Assembly (NCBI GenBank): GCA_023460995.1
Contig: JAEWOE010000002.1
Coordinates: forward strand, 91,920 to 155,919
Origin: Bacillota bacterium
GTDB taxonomy: Bacteria; Bacillota_I; Bacilli_A; RF39; UBA660
Direction of reading: 5' to 3'
Length of the DNA stretch: 64,000 bases
This document shows positions 18,508 through 27,251 of this stretch, piece by piece (the stretch's first letter is position 1; the number at the start of each line of letters is the position of its first letter). The notes below the pieces were generated by a model. The model worked only from the letters and a program-made list of their open reading frames with translations. It had not been told where the DNA came from and did no database searches. The position numbers and the translations under genes were made by a program.

Positions 18508-20322
18508 ATGGCAAACATAAAAGTAATGGATGAAATACTAGCAAATAAAATAGCGGCAGGAGAAGTTGTTGAAAGATGCTCTTCTGTTGTAAAAGAATTA
18601 GTAGAAAATAGTATTGATGCTGGTTCTACGGAAATATTAGTTGAACTAGAAGATGCTGGTACTAAGATGATACGTGTAGTAGATAACGGTAAAGGGATGG
18701 ATCAAACAGATGCTCTTTTAGCTTTCCAAAGACATGCTACTAGTAAATTATTATCAGAAGATGATTTATATCGTATAAATACATTAGGTTTTAGAGGTGA
18801 AGCACTTCCTTCTATCGCCAGCGTTAGTGATATAATTTTAAAAACTTCTACTGGTGATGTTGGGACAATTGTTCATATTCAAGGTGGAAAATTGATAAGT
18901 AATGGTAATGGTGATGCAAGACGTGGAACTATTATGGCAGTTAATGACTTATTTTATAATACACCGGCAAGATTAAAACACTTAAAAAGTTTATATAGTG
19001 AGCTTGCTAATGTATCTGAATATATGAATAAAATTGCTTTATCTCACCCAAATATAAAATTCACATTAACTAATAATGAACAGGTCTTATTAGGAACAGA
19101 TGGTAGAGGAGACTTGCTAAAAACTATTAAAGATATATATGGTCTTGAAGTAGTTAAAAAGATGTTTCCTATTAAGGCAGAAGATGATGATTATTTAGTA
19201 GAGGGTTATATAAGTTATCCTGAAATTAATAGATCAAGTAGAAATCATATGATTACTATAGTAAATGGTAGAGTAGTAAGAAATATGGACATAAATAGAA
19301 TTATTAATGATAGTTATCATTCCTATAAACCAGATACTAGATATCCTATTGTAGTACTTGAAATAACAGTTGATCCTTCTTTAATAGATGTTAATATACA
19401 TCCTACTAAAATGGATATTAAATTTAGTAAAATAGAAAATTTAATGGAATTAATAAGTACATCTATAAAAAATATACTTAGTAAAAAAAATCTAATTCCT
19501 CAAATAGAAGTAGAAAAAACAAAGGAAGAAGAATTTGACTTAGATACAATAAAATATGAAAAACCAAAGTATCAAGAGATGACTTTAAATCTTACAAGAA
19601 CTCAGGAAGAGGAAGAACCATATATTCTAATTAATGAAGATTTAATTGTAAAAGATTATTCCGATAAAACAAGTACCGAAGAGAAAGAGAAGCAAAAAGA
19701 AGTAAATGAAGACCATATAGATAGACTTCCAGAAATTTATCCTGTTGGTCTTGTCCATGGAACATATATTATCTGTCAAAACGAGACAGGTATGTATATG
19801 ATAGATCAACATGCTGCTAAAGAAAGAATTAATTATGAAAAATTCAAAAAAGAACTAGGTAATCCTAATTCTAATGAAATAACTATGCTTTTCCCATTAA
19901 CTATTGAGTTTACTAATAATGAATTTATTATTCTAAAAGAACATTTTGATTTATTAAAGAGTATAAATATTGATATAGAAGAATTTGGTTATAACTCAGT
20001 AGTTATAAAGGCTCATCCTACATGGCTTCCAAAAGGCTATGAAGAACAAGCTCTAAGAAAGATTATTGAAGTAGTTATTACTACTGAAAAAGACTTTAAT
20101 ATAGAAAAATTTAATGAAAAGGCAGCAACTATGTTAAGTTGTAAAATGGCAATTAAAGCTAATATGAATTTAACTATGTTAGAAATGGAAAAACTAATTA
20201 ATGATTTAAGAAAATGTGATAATCCATTTAACTGTCCTCATGGTAGGCCAACGACTATTTTCTATACCAACTATGATTTAGAGAAGTTATTTAAGCGTAG
20301 TGGTTTTGAATTACTAGATTAA
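18508..20322 (+). CDS. mutL: DNA mismatch repair protein MutL
   Basis: ATPase that couples MutS mismatch recognition to strand incision. The 604 residues contain the GHKL motifs: ELVENSIDAG, DNGKGM, TLGFRGEAL and the GTIMAVNDLFYNTPARLKH region. A charged linker spans about 340-400. The C-terminal domain keeps the endonuclease motif DQHA-x2-E-x4-E (DQHAAKERINYE) and a late CPHGRP motif, so this is an endonuclease-type MutL like that of Bacillus, not the E. coli type. MutS is not in the window. AGGTGAT lies 4 bases before the ATG. Confidence 0.96.
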   Translation: MANIKVMDEILANKIAAGEVVERCSSVVKELVENSIDAGSTEILVELEDAGTKMIRVVDNGKGMDQTDALLAFQRHATSKLLSEDDLYRINTLGFRGEALPSIASVSDIILKTSTGDVGTIVHIQGGKLISNGNGDARRGTIMAVNDLFYNTPARLKHLKSLYSELANVSEYMNKIALSHPNIKFTLTNNEQVLLGTDGRGDLLKTIKDIYGLEVVKKMFPIKAEDDDYLVEGYISYPEINRSSRNHMITIVNGRVVRNMDINRIINDSYHSYKPDTRYPIVVLEITVDPSLIDVNIHPTKMDIKFSKIENLMELISTSIKNILSKKNLIPQIEVEKTKEEEFDLDTIKYEKPKYQEMTLNLTRTQEEEEPYILINEDLIVKDYSDKTSTEEKEKQKEVNEDHIDRLPEIYPVGLVHGTYIICQNETGMYMIDQHAAKERINYEKFKKELGNPNSNEITMLFPLTIEFTNNEFIILKEHFDLLKSINIDIEEFGYNSVVIKAHPTWLPKGYEEQALRKIIEVVITTEKDFNIEKFNEKAATMLSCKMAIKANMNLTMLEMEKLINDLRKCDNPFNCPHGRPTTIFYTNYDLEKLFKRSGFELLD

Positions 20323-20333
20323 AATAATTAGAG

Positions 20334-20365
20334 AAAAGAGAATACTTTATTTGTATTCTCTTTTT
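20334..20365. terminator. Bidirectional terminator between mutL and the 20367 lipoprotein gene
   Basis: AAAAGAGAATAC pairs with GTATTCTCTTTT around a 7-base loop, with T-rich flanks on both strands. Confidence 0.8.
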
Positions 20366-20366
20366 G

Positions 20367-20993
20367 TTATTTATATTTATCTTTAAACTCTTTCTGTAAT
20401 ACTTTACAATCTATCAAACCACATTCATTTGTTGTATGTTTTTCAGTACAATTAGTATTATGTATTAGATAAGCAAGTACTAAATATGTATCTTGTAAAC
20501 TTTCTTGTTCATTTAATGTAGATACTAAATTACCAAAATTTAATAACCATTCATCTTCATCCATACTTCTTGGTAATAATTGTTCAACTATCATGTTATT
20601 TAGCTCTTTCAAAAATACTTCTTTATTAATGCTAGAATTTAATAATTTTTGATAAGCATATGATGCTACAAATAATTCTTCATCTGTTACAGCGTCGTCT
20701 GTAGCGTTTATTCTATCCATATTATCTAACATATATTCGGTTGTATTTTCAACAACAGCTTCTTTATCATCTAAACTATTAAGTAATTTATCACAATTAC
20801 TTTCAGTAACAGGTGTTACCTCATTACTAATTATGCTTGTGTTACCAGAAGATGCTACAGATGCCTTTACAACAATACTAATATCCTTATTATTACATAT
20901 AGTGCATCCTGTAAATGTAGCACTTGTGATAACGATTAAACCAGTAGCTATAATTCTTTTAATAACTGTATTATTAATTGTTTTTACTTTCAT
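20367..20993 (-). CDS. Hypothetical lipoprotein
   Basis: Product of 208 residues with a signal region ending FTGC (Cys 30). The -3 Phe is less usual than Leu, so lipidation is likely rather than sure. The mature part is helical and acidic, with a Cys-containing tail (TNCTEKHTTNECGLIDC). No family recognised. The ribosome site AGAGGAGA lies 4 bases before the start. It has its own consensus promoter and shares a terminator with mutL. Confidence 0.75.
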   Translation of the reverse strand: MKVKTINNTVIKRIIATGLIVITSATFTGCTICNNKDISIVVKASVASSGNTSIISNEVTPVTESNCDKLLNSLDDKEAVVENTTEYMLDNMDRINATDDAVTDEELFVASYAYQKLLNSSINKEVFLKELNNMIVEQLLPRSMDEDEWLLNFGNLVSTLNEQESLQDTYLVLAYLIHNTNCTEKHTTNECGLIDCKVLQKEFKDKYK

Positions 20994-21023
20994 TTTTCTC
21001 CTCTTATCTGTACAACTTGCTAT

Positions 21024-21052
21024 ATTATATATTTACTAATATAAATTGTCAA
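21024..21052 (-). promoter_or_regulatory. Consensus promoter of the 20367-20993 gene
   Basis: Minus-strand TTGACA (21047-21052), 17-base spacer, TATAAT (21024-21029): a perfect match to consensus. Confidence 0.85.
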
Positions 21053-21131
21053 TTTGATAATTATTTATTATTTTATGATTAATCGACAATTTTTTTAAAA
21101 CTAGTATGAAATAATGTTAATAGGTGATTTT

Positions 21132-21593
21132 ATGAAAAAATACTTATTTCCAATTATTTCTTCGCTAGTAATAGGATATATTTTAGCGAATTTGCTTTTT
21201 AAACAATATCAATATGATAAAAATATTAAAACTGTATTTAATAATGGAGTTACAATTTATTTTTTACAACAAGGTGTTTATTCATCGATTGATAGTATGA
21301 AAGAAAATATGGGGAGCTTTAATTACTATATTTATAGTTTTGAAAATGATAAGTACTATGCTTATATAGGTATCACAAAAAGCAAGGATAACTTAACTAA
21401 ATTAAAAGGATATTATGAAAGTAAAGGATATACTATTTATGTGAAAGAAGTAAGTGTTAATAATAATTCATTTATTACTATATTAGAGCAATATGATAAT
21501 CTACTAGCTACTACTGATAATGAAGACACTATAAACGCTATTATGATGCAGGCTTTAGCTAAATATGAGGAGCTGATTACAAATGCCAGTTAA
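21132..21593 (+). CDS. Membrane-anchored SPOR-like protein in the spoIIB position
   Basis: Has 153 residues with one N-terminal membrane helix (3-22), then an outward soluble part. The segment YYAYIGITKSKDNLTKLKGYYESKGYTIYVKEV follows the pattern of a SPOR (peptidoglycan-binding) repeat: a beta strand, a helix, then KGYTIYVKEV. In Bacillus the SPOR protein SpoIIB lies just upstream of maf-radC, and this gene overlaps radC by 11 bases, so position supports the idea. No other family evidence. AGGTGAT is 4 bases before ATG 21132. Confidence 0.65.
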   Translation: MKKYLFPIISSLVIGYILANLLFKQYQYDKNIKTVFNNGVTIYFLQQGVYSSIDSMKENMGSFNYYIYSFENDKYYAYIGITKSKDNLTKLKGYYESKGYTIYVKEVSVNNNSFITILEQYDNLLATTDNEDTINAIMMQALAKYEELITNAS

Positions 21594-22266
21594 GATAAAA
21601 GATTTACCTATTTTAGAGCGCCCTAGAGAAAGATTGATGATTAATGGGGTAAATAATTTATCTAACGAAGAATTGCTCGCTATTATCCTTAAAACAGGAA
21701 GTAGAGGAGAATCATCAAAGATAATTGCTTCTAATATTTTGTCATATATAAAGAATATAAATAGTTTAAGAAATATTACTATAAAAGAGTTAACTACTAT
21801 AAAGGGTATTGGGAAAGCAAAAGCTTGTGATATTCAAGCAGCCATAGAACTAGGTAAACGTATATATAGTAGTAATATTGTACTTAATAATATCAAATTT
21901 AATAGTCCAGATATAATATTTGAATATTATAAAGAAAAACTTCAAGATAAGAAACAAGAGTGTTTTTACGCAGTATATTTAGATGCTTCAAAAAAGGTTA
22001 TTGAGGATAAACTACTTTTTATTGGAACCGTTAATCAAAGTATTGTCCATCCAAGAAATATATTTAAAGAAGCATGTATCTTAGATGCATCATGTATAAT
22101 TTGTGTTCATAATCATCCTAGCAACAATGTTGTTCCTAGTAAAGAAGATATTAATTTAACTAATAACTTAATAGAGATAGGTAAAATATTTGGTATTCCT
22201 ATAATTGATCACATAATAGTTGGACCAACTAAGTATTATAGTTTTTTTGAAAATGGTGATATATAA
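21583..22266 (+). CDS. radC: RadC-family JAB/MPN metalloprotein
   Basis: The 227 residues match RadC: an N-terminal helix-hairpin-helix part (DLPILERPRERL; LTTIKGIGKAKA) and a JAMM metal site HNHPS-x8-D (HNHPSNNVVPSKED) with the upstream Glu. The role is unclear despite the name, which came from a misassigned repair phenotype. It heads the radC-mreC-mreD block conserved with Bacillus and overlaps its neighbours on both sides. Confidence 0.93.
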   Translation: MPVKIKDLPILERPRERLMINGVNNLSNEELLAIILKTGSRGESSKIIASNILSYIKNINSLRNITIKELTTIKGIGKAKACDIQAAIELGKRIYSSNIVLNNIKFNSPDIIFEYYKEKLQDKKQECFYAVYLDASKKVIEDKLLFIGTVNQSIVHPRNIFKEACILDASCIICVHNHPSNNVVPSKEDINLTNNLIEIGKIFGIPIIDHIIVGPTKYYSFFENGDI

Positions 22267-23006
22267 TGAAGCAAAAAATATTGATTTTTATTCTTGGAAT
22301 TATTTTACTTATATGTTTTAATTATTTTATAAATAGGACAACATCATTAGAAGGATTATCAAAAGATATAAGTTATAAAGTTACTAGATTATTTAGTAAC
22401 ACTAAAGAAATAAATTTATCTAAGGATATGCTTGTAAGTAAAAATATAGCTTTAGAAAAAGAATTAGTGGAGTTGAAAAATTTATTAAAACTAAATGAAA
22501 TAACTGCGACTTACAATATAATAAACGCTACTGTAATAAATAGAAATATGAAAGAGTTTTATGATATAGTTGTTATTGATAAGGGCTACAATGATGGTGT
22601 TGATATAGGCTATGCTGTTGTTACTAATGAAGGATTAATAGGTAAAGTAATAAAGCTAGGTAAAGAAACTAGTACAATTAAACTACTTACTAGTAGTGAT
22701 TTATATAATATGCTTTCTGTTAATATTCATACTAGTAATGGTGATATTTATGGAATACTATCTGATTATGATGAACAAACCAATTCTTTTATCATTGAAG
22801 GAATAGATGAATTAACAAAAATAGAAGTAGGTGATGTTGTTTCAACAACAGGACTTGAAAATAACTATCCTAATGGAATTAATATAGGAAAAGTAGTTAG
22901 AATAAGCAAAGATAATTTTGATTTAGCATATATTCTTAAAGTAGAATCATACATAGATTTTAATAATTTTCATTATGTGGCGGTATTAAATAGAAATGAT
23001 TCTTAG
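22266..23006 (+). CDS. mreC: Rod-shape protein MreC
   Basis: Scaffold of the cell-elongation machinery outside the membrane. Of 246 residues, one membrane helix (4-24) is followed by a coiled coil (about 50-75, VSKNIALEKELVELKNLLKL). The double beta-barrel domain follows, with the typical VVIDKGYNDGV and VVTNEGLIGKV motifs. The ATG overlaps the radC stop by one base. MreB, usually upstream, is not in this window. Confidence 0.93.
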   Translation: MKQKILIFILGIILLICFNYFINRTTSLEGLSKDISYKVTRLFSNTKEINLSKDMLVSKNIALEKELVELKNLLKLNEITATYNIINATVINRNMKEFYDIVVIDKGYNDGVDIGYAVVTNEGLIGKVIKLGKETSTIKLLTSSDLYNMLSVNIHTSNGDIYGILSDYDEQTNSFIIEGIDELTKIEVGDVVSTTGLENNYPNGINIGKVVRISKDNFDLAYILKVESYIDFNNFHYVAVLNRNDS

Positions 23007-23409
23007 TTTACCTTTTTTTCTACTTGATTTAATATTAGGAATATATATAAATAGTTATTTTAATTTATCTTTGTTAATATGTATTAGTTACTATACTAGG
23101 TATAAATATAAAAGAAATATACCATATGTAATACTATTAGGTTTTATATATGATCTTGTTTTTTCTGGAGTACTATTTTTAAATACATTTATTTATTTGA
23201 TTATATATATTGTAACTAATAAAATTAAAGAGATAAATATTTACTTGGTTTATTTAATAAATATGCTTATATATGTTGTTTTAAATTATTTACTTTTATA
23301 TATATATACAAATACTTATATAAATTTTCTATTTATATTTAAAATAATAATCTTTAATGTAATAGTTTTTTATATATCAAACTGGTTATATATGAAATTG
23401 ACAAAATAA
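22996..23409 (+). CDS. mreD: Rod-shape protein MreD
   Basis: The 137 residues are almost wholly hydrophobic, with four to five membrane helices. The start overlaps mreC by 11 bases. Position after mreC and the YVILLGFIYDLVFSG segment (MreD GFhxDl pattern) support the call. It acts with MreC and the SEDS/PBP pair in elongation. Confidence 0.85.
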   Translation: MILSLPFFLLDLILGIYINSYFNLSLLICISYYTRYKYKRNIPYVILLGFIYDLVFSGVLFLNTFIYLIIYIVTNKIKEINIYLVYLINMLIYVVLNYLLLYIYTNTYINFLFIFKIIIFNVIVFYISNWLYMKLTK

Positions 23410-23426
23410 TATAAAAATGTTAGTAT
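23398..23426 (+). promoter_or_regulatory. Promoter of the 23453 gene
   Basis: TTGACA (23398-23403, inside the end of mreD), 17-base spacer, TAGTAT (23421-23426). Confidence 0.65.
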
Positions 23427-23452
23427 ATACCTCATTCAAAGGGGGAATATAC

Positions 23453-23911
23453 ATGAAAGATATTAAAGGAACTATTAAATTTTATAATAAAAATGTAATT
23501 AAAAAATGTTTAGGTACAGGTGCTTTAATTTTAGTAGCTGATGTTAGTCCGCTTAAATCAATAACAATTATTAGTTCAATTGGTGCTGGTTTTATGATTG
23601 CAAACATTGCTTCTAAATTAAAAGAAATAAAAGAAAATAATGATCCTTCTCTATCAAAAAAAAATAAAAGAAGCATTATTATTGAAAAATTAAAAGAATT
23701 AAAAGCAGAACTTGTTACTGAAATAGAAAAAGAGAAAAGTTCAAAAAAGAAAGTTGAAACTTCAACTAAAAAAGAAATTAGTACAAAAAAAGAATTAAGT
23801 ATTAGTAACTATGCTCATTTAGATAATAAACCTAAAGAGACAGTAGTTATTCCGGTTACTTCTGATCTTCTTGGCGATTATATCGCAAGGCAAAATACAC
23901 TTAAAAAGTAG
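23453..23911 (+). CDS. Hypothetical protein, Lys/Glu-rich, between mreD and spoIVFA
   Basis: Unrecognised. A 152-residue protein with a weakly hydrophobic segment (about 17-45), then a long charged region with KKEIS and KKELS repeats, ending with a short conserved-looking tail (VIPVTSDLLGDYIAR). It sits where minC-minD lie in Bacillus but resembles neither. ATG 23453 is 6 bases after GGGGGAA; the upstream in-frame ATG at 23417 lies before the -10 element. Confidence 0.65.
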   Translation: MKDIKGTIKFYNKNVIKKCLGTGALILVADVSPLKSITIISSIGAGFMIANIASKLKEIKENNDPSLSKKNKRSIIIEKLKELKAELVTEIEKEKSSKKKVETSTKKEISTKKELSISNYAHLDNKPKETVVIPVTSDLLGDYIARQNTLKK

Positions 23912-23931
23912 TATAATTACTACTTTTTTTC
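23903..23931 (+). terminator. Terminator of the 23453 gene
   Basis: AAAAAGTAGTA pairs with TACTACTTTTT around TAAT; overlaps the stop codon. Confidence 0.85.
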
Positions 23932-23954
23932 ATATATTTTAATAGGTGATATGA

Positions 23955-24560
23955 GTGAGCGAATTAGAGAGGATACGTAGGAAAAAGAAATCAAGACAAA
24001 GTTATACAAATGTGACACCCAAAAAAGGTTGCAAGTATTTTATGTTTTTGACAAAAATTCTTTTAGTTATAATAATAACTTTAATACTTATGATTTTAAT
24101 GAAATGTAATAAATCTTTTAAAGAAAAATTTTATGTTGAGGTATTTGAAAAGAACTTCTCTTTTGCAAGCGTAAATAACTTATATCAAAAGTATTTAGGA
24201 TCATTTTTGCCATTTGATGGAATTGCGGATACTGACACCGTTTTTAATGAAAAGTTAACCTATACTGAGGTTAATAAATATTTAGATGGAGCGAAACTTA
24301 CTGTAAAAGATTCATATTTAGTACCTTCAGTTCAAAGTGGTTTAGTTGTATATATAGGCGAAAAAGAAGGATACGGTAATACTGTCACTATTCAAGGTGT
24401 TGATGGAATAGATATATGGTATGGTAATATTGAAAATGTTTCAGTTGAACTATATGATTATGTTGACTTAGGTACATTAATAGGTAATACTATAGATACG
24501 AATTTATATTTAGTGTATAAAAAAGAAGGAAAAGTGCTTAATTATGAAGATTATCTCTAA
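23955..24560 (+). CDS. spoIVFA: SpoIVFA-like membrane protein with degenerate M23/LytM domain
   Basis: Has 201 residues: a basic N-terminus, one membrane helix (about 32-48), and a C-terminal M23-like fold (GLVVYIGEKEGYGNTVTIQG... IDIWYGNI) without the zinc histidines. That is the design of SpoIVFA, which holds the protease SpoIVFB inactive in Bacillus forespores. It overlaps the adjacent spoIVFB-like gene by 17 bases, and rplU follows, exactly the Bacillus order. The start is GTG 23955; the ATG at 23951 is in another frame that soon stops. Confidence 0.8.
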   Translation: MSELERIRRKKKSRQSYTNVTPKKGCKYFMFLTKILLVIIITLILMILMKCNKSFKEKFYVEVFEKNFSFASVNNLYQKYLGSFLPFDGIADTDTVFNEKLTYTEVNKYLDGAKLTVKDSYLVPSVQSGLVVYIGEKEGYGNTVTIQGVDGIDIWYGNIENVSVELYDYVDLGTLIGNTIDTNLYLVYKKEGKVLNYEDYL

Positions 24561-25281
24561 GATTAAGATTCATTTCTTTTTTTATGTAGTTTTATTTCTT
24601 TCAATATTAACTGGTCACTTTAAAACTTTTTTTGCTATGACAATAATAACCATATTCCATGAATTAGGTCATATTATAACAAGCCTTATTTTTAAATGGA
24701 ACATAGATAAAGTAGTAGTTATGCCAATAAGTTTATTAACTATATACAATGTTAAAATTAATACAAAAAAGTATCAAGAATTAATAGTTACAATAATGGG
24801 GCCAATAGCTCAAATATTTCTTTTTTTCGTTATAAATGATGAAGAAATACTTAGATATAACTTAATGTTGCTTTTATTTAATTTACTTCCTATATACCCC
24901 TTAGATGGTTCAAAAATATTTAAAATAGTATTATATGATTACCTTCCTTTTAAATATGTTGAGAGTATAAATATCTATGTTTCTGTTATTACAATAATTT
25001 TATTATTATTTGTATCCAAATGGAATTTGATAATTATATTTGTATGTGTACTATTTGTATTTAAGGCAGTAGAGGAGTATAAAAAAAGAAAATTTATATT
25101 TAATAAGTTTTTATTTGAAAGATATTTATATAAGATTAAGTACAAGAAAAATAAAATTATAAATGGACTAAAAAAAGATGATTTTTATAAAAATTATCAT
25201 CATAATTTCATTACTAAAAATAAAATAGTTACTGAGGAAGAATTTTTAAGCAAAATGTTTGACAATACAGGGGTTTTATGA
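24544..25281 (+). CDS. spoIVFB: SpoIVFB-like site-2 metalloprotease (M50)
   Basis: Intramembrane zinc protease. The 245 residues show HELGH (39-43) in a membrane helix and LPIYPLDG (115-122) with the third metal ligand Asp, both matching SpoIVFB. Several further membrane helices and a Lys-rich C-terminal tail follow. In Bacillus SpoIVFB cuts pro-sigma-K during sporulation. Whether this organism sporulates or uses it on another substrate is not visible here. It overlaps its SpoIVFA-like partner. Confidence 0.85.
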   Translation: MKIISKIKIHFFFYVVLFLSILTGHFKTFFAMTIITIFHELGHIITSLIFKWNIDKVVVMPISLLTIYNVKINTKKYQELIVTIMGPIAQIFLFFVINDEEILRYNLMLLLFNLLPIYPLDGSKIFKIVLYDYLPFKYVESINIYVSVITIILLLFVSKWNLIIIFVCVLFVFKAVEEYKKRKFIFNKFLFERYLYKIKYKKNKIINGLKKDDFYKNYHHNFITKNKIVTEEEFLSKMFDNTGVL

Positions 25282-25287
25282 TAAAAT
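25259..25287 (+). promoter_or_regulatory. Promoter of the rplU operon
   Basis: TTGACA (25259-25264, inside the end of spoIVFB), 17-base spacer, TAAAAT (25282-25287) with TGA before it. Confidence 0.8.
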
Positions 25288-25293
25288 TTATAA

Positions 25294-25385
25294 CTGTGTA
25301 GAGCCTTACTCTACAACCGCGCAGAGAAGGTTTTAAGCTATATTAGCACCTTAATGGCGAGTCTTAGAGGAACGGAGGAAAAAAA
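25294..25385 (+). ncRNA. Structured leader of rplU (L21-leader-like)
   Basis: About 90 bases from the predicted start of transcription to rplU, clearly less AT-rich than the rest. TGTAGAG (25297-25303) pairs with CTCTACA (25309-25315), and a CGCGCAGAG stretch and a GCACCTTAATGG stretch follow. Position and look fit the L21 leader of Firmicutes, thought to mediate autoregulation. I cannot run a covariance search. Confidence 0.6.
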
Positions 25386-25682
25386 ATGAAAGCTATATTC
25401 GAAACAGGTGGAAAACAATATTACGCTGAAGAAGGAACAATATTATATGTTGAAAAGCTAGATGCTGCTGACGGAGAAGAAGTTTCTTTTGATAGAGTTT
25501 TAATGGCTAATGGTGTTGTTGGACGCCCATATGTTAGTGGAACAGTTGTGAAAGCTAAAGTTTTAAAACATGGTAAAAACAAAAAGATTAAAGTATTTAA
25601 ATATAATCCAAAGAAAAATTACCATAAAACTCAAGGTCATCGTCAACCTTATACTAAAATTGAAGTTATTAGTGTTAAATAA
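25386..25682 (+). CDS. rplU: 50S ribosomal protein L21
   Basis: The 98 residues match L21 throughout: MKAIFETGGKQY start, VLMANG, and the C-terminal KRKxxYxKxxGHRQ-like segment (YNPKKNYHKTQGHRQPYT). First gene of rplU-prp-rpmA. GGAGG lies 8 bases before the ATG. Confidence 0.98.
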   Translation: MKAIFETGGKQYYAEEGTILYVEKLDAADGEEVSFDRVLMANGVVGRPYVSGTVVKAKVLKHGKNKKIKVFKYNPKKNYHKTQGHRQPYTKIEVISVK

Positions 25683-25684
25683 TA

Positions 25685-25987
25685 ATGATTAAAGTAAATG
25701 TTATTAGAAAAGCAGCTAAAATTGATAAAATTATTATAAGTGGGCATGCTATGTATGCTGACTATGGTAAAGATATCGTTTGTGCTTCTGTATCTAGTAT
25801 TGTTATTACATCAATTAATGCTATATTAAAAATTAATAAAGATGCAATAACTTATCATCAAGGCGATGATTTAGAAATAACTGTAAAGTTGCATAATGAT
25901 GTAACTGAAAAATTGCTTGAGAACATGTTAGATTTATTAACTGAATTATCAACGCAGTACAAAAAAAATATAAATATTAATATATAG
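25685..25987 (+). CDS. prp: Ribosomal-processing cysteine protease Prp
   Basis: Removes the N-terminal extension of L27 in Firmicutes. The 100 residues hold the catalytic pair in GHAMYADYGKDIVCASVS: His 21 and Cys 33, with the standard 11-residue gap. It lies 2 bases after rplU and 13 before rpmA, its substrate gene. Confidence 0.95.
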   Translation: MIKVNVIRKAAKIDKIIISGHAMYADYGKDIVCASVSSIVITSINAILKINKDAITYHQGDDLEITVKLHNDVTEKLLENMLDLLTELSTQYKKNININI

Positions 25988-26000
25988 GGAGGTGCCAATA

Positions 26001-26294
26001 GTGAAATTTTTAGAATTAAATATACAATTATTTGCCCACAAAAAAGGACAAGGTTCAACTAGAAATGGTCGTGACTCTATATCTAAAAGATTAGGAGCAA
26101 AGGCTGCTGACGGTGAATTTGTTACTGGTGGTTCAATATTATATCGTCAACGTGGAACAAAAATTTACCCAGGTACTAACGCAGGAATTGGATCAGATGA
26201 TACAGTTTATGCTAAAGTTCCAGGATATGTAAAATTTGAACGTGTTGGAAGAGATAAAAAACAAGTTAGTATTTATCCTGAAAGACAAAACTAA
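26001..26294 (+). CDS. rpmA: 50S ribosomal protein L27 with cleavable N-terminal extension
   Basis: The 97 residues are typical L27 (AHKKGQGSTRNGRDS onward). The extra leader MKFLELNIQLF fits the Prp-processed extension of Firmicutes, so cleavage is expected between Phe 11 and Ala 12. The start is GTG 26001, 6 bases after GGGAGGTG; an in-frame GTG at 25992 lies inside that site. A terminator follows. Confidence 0.97.
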   Translation: MKFLELNIQLFAHKKGQGSTRNGRDSISKRLGAKAADGEFVTGGSILYRQRGTKIYPGTNAGIGSDDTVYAKVPGYVKFERVGRDKKQVSIYPERQN

Positions 26295-26310
26295 TTTAAT
26301 ATTAAGCAGT

Positions 26311-26341
26311 AAAAGAGTTAATGCATATTAATTCTTTTTTT
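26311..26341 (+). terminator. Terminator of the rplU-prp-rpmA operon
   Basis: AAGAGTTAAT pairs with ATTAATTCTT around GCAT, then a run of T. Confidence 0.8.
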
Positions 26342-26413
26342 GTTTATAATTTTATGTTTATATTTGCAAAATAAACAAATCTTTACATTTTTTTAAACAA
26401 CAAATAATATTTG

Positions 26414-26422
26414 TGATATAAT
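26414..26422 (+). promoter_or_regulatory. Extended -10 promoter of the Hpt-receiver gene
   Basis: TGATATAAT, 27 bases before the ATG. Confidence 0.6.
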
Positions 26423-26449
26423 TATTTTAATAGAAGAGGATGTGTTAAG

Positions 26450-27241
26450 ATGAGGGATGTAAACATATTAACTAATAATGGTGTTAATGTAGCGGCTAGT
26501 CTTGAACTTTTTGGGGACATGGCAACATATGATGAAACAGTAGTAGACTTCTTAAATGGAGTAGAAGAAAAGATATCTGGTATTAAAAAATATAAAGAAA
26601 ATGGCGATATGCCTAATTATGCAATATTAGTTCACTCTTTAAAAAGTGATGCTAAATACTTAGGATTAACAGCTTTAGCAGAGATTTCATTTCAACACGA
26701 AATGGATAGCAAGGCTAACAATATTAATGCTGTATATAATAATTACGATGCTTTAATGGCTGAAGCAAATAGATCTATTGCTTTACTAAAAGCTTATGTA
26801 GGTGATATGTCACCAGTTCCTACTGTAGTAGCGCCTGTCGCAGCTCCAGTAATTAAAGATAAAACAATTTTAGTTGTTGATGATTCAGATATTATAAGAA
26901 CATTTATTCAAAAAATATTTAATGATAATTATCATGTTATGATGGCGCATGATGGCAAAGAAGCAATAGATGTCATTGGTACTAGTGCTTATGACAATAT
27001 CGTAGGTGTGTTACTTGATTTAAATATGCCTAATATAAATGGTTTTGAAGTATTGGAGTATTTTAAAGAGAATAATTTATTTTCAAAAATTCCAGTATCA
27101 ATAATAACAGGTGATGATTCTCGCGATTCTATTGATAGAGCGTTTAATTATCCGATAACTGATGTATTACAAAAACCATTTAATGAAAGAGATGTTAAAA
27201 GAATTCTTGATAAGATGTTAGCTTTAAGTAATTTAATATAA
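26450..27241 (+). CDS. Hpt domain fused to a response-regulator receiver domain
   Basis: A signalling protein of 263 residues. An Hpt-like four-helix part (about 12-115) has the phosphoacceptor region VHSLKSDAKYLG with His 62. A short Pro/Val/Ala linker joins it to a receiver domain (about 138-260) with the acidic pair D144-D145, phosphoacceptor D190 (LLDLNMP) and the conserved Lys in LQKPF. No DNA-binding or enzymatic output domain and no adjacent histidine kinase are present, so the output is unknown. It is a single-gene unit. Confidence 0.85.
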   Translation: MRDVNILTNNGVNVAASLELFGDMATYDETVVDFLNGVEEKISGIKKYKENGDMPNYAILVHSLKSDAKYLGLTALAEISFQHEMDSKANNINAVYNNYDALMAEANRSIALLKAYVGDMSPVPTVVAPVAAPVIKDKTILVVDDSDIIRTFIQKIFNDNYHVMMAHDGKEAIDVIGTSAYDNIVGVLLDLNMPNINGFEVLEYFKENNLFSKIPVSIITGDDSRDSIDRAFNYPITDVLQKPFNERDVKRILDKMLALSNLI

Positions 27242-27251
27242 TATATTTAAT

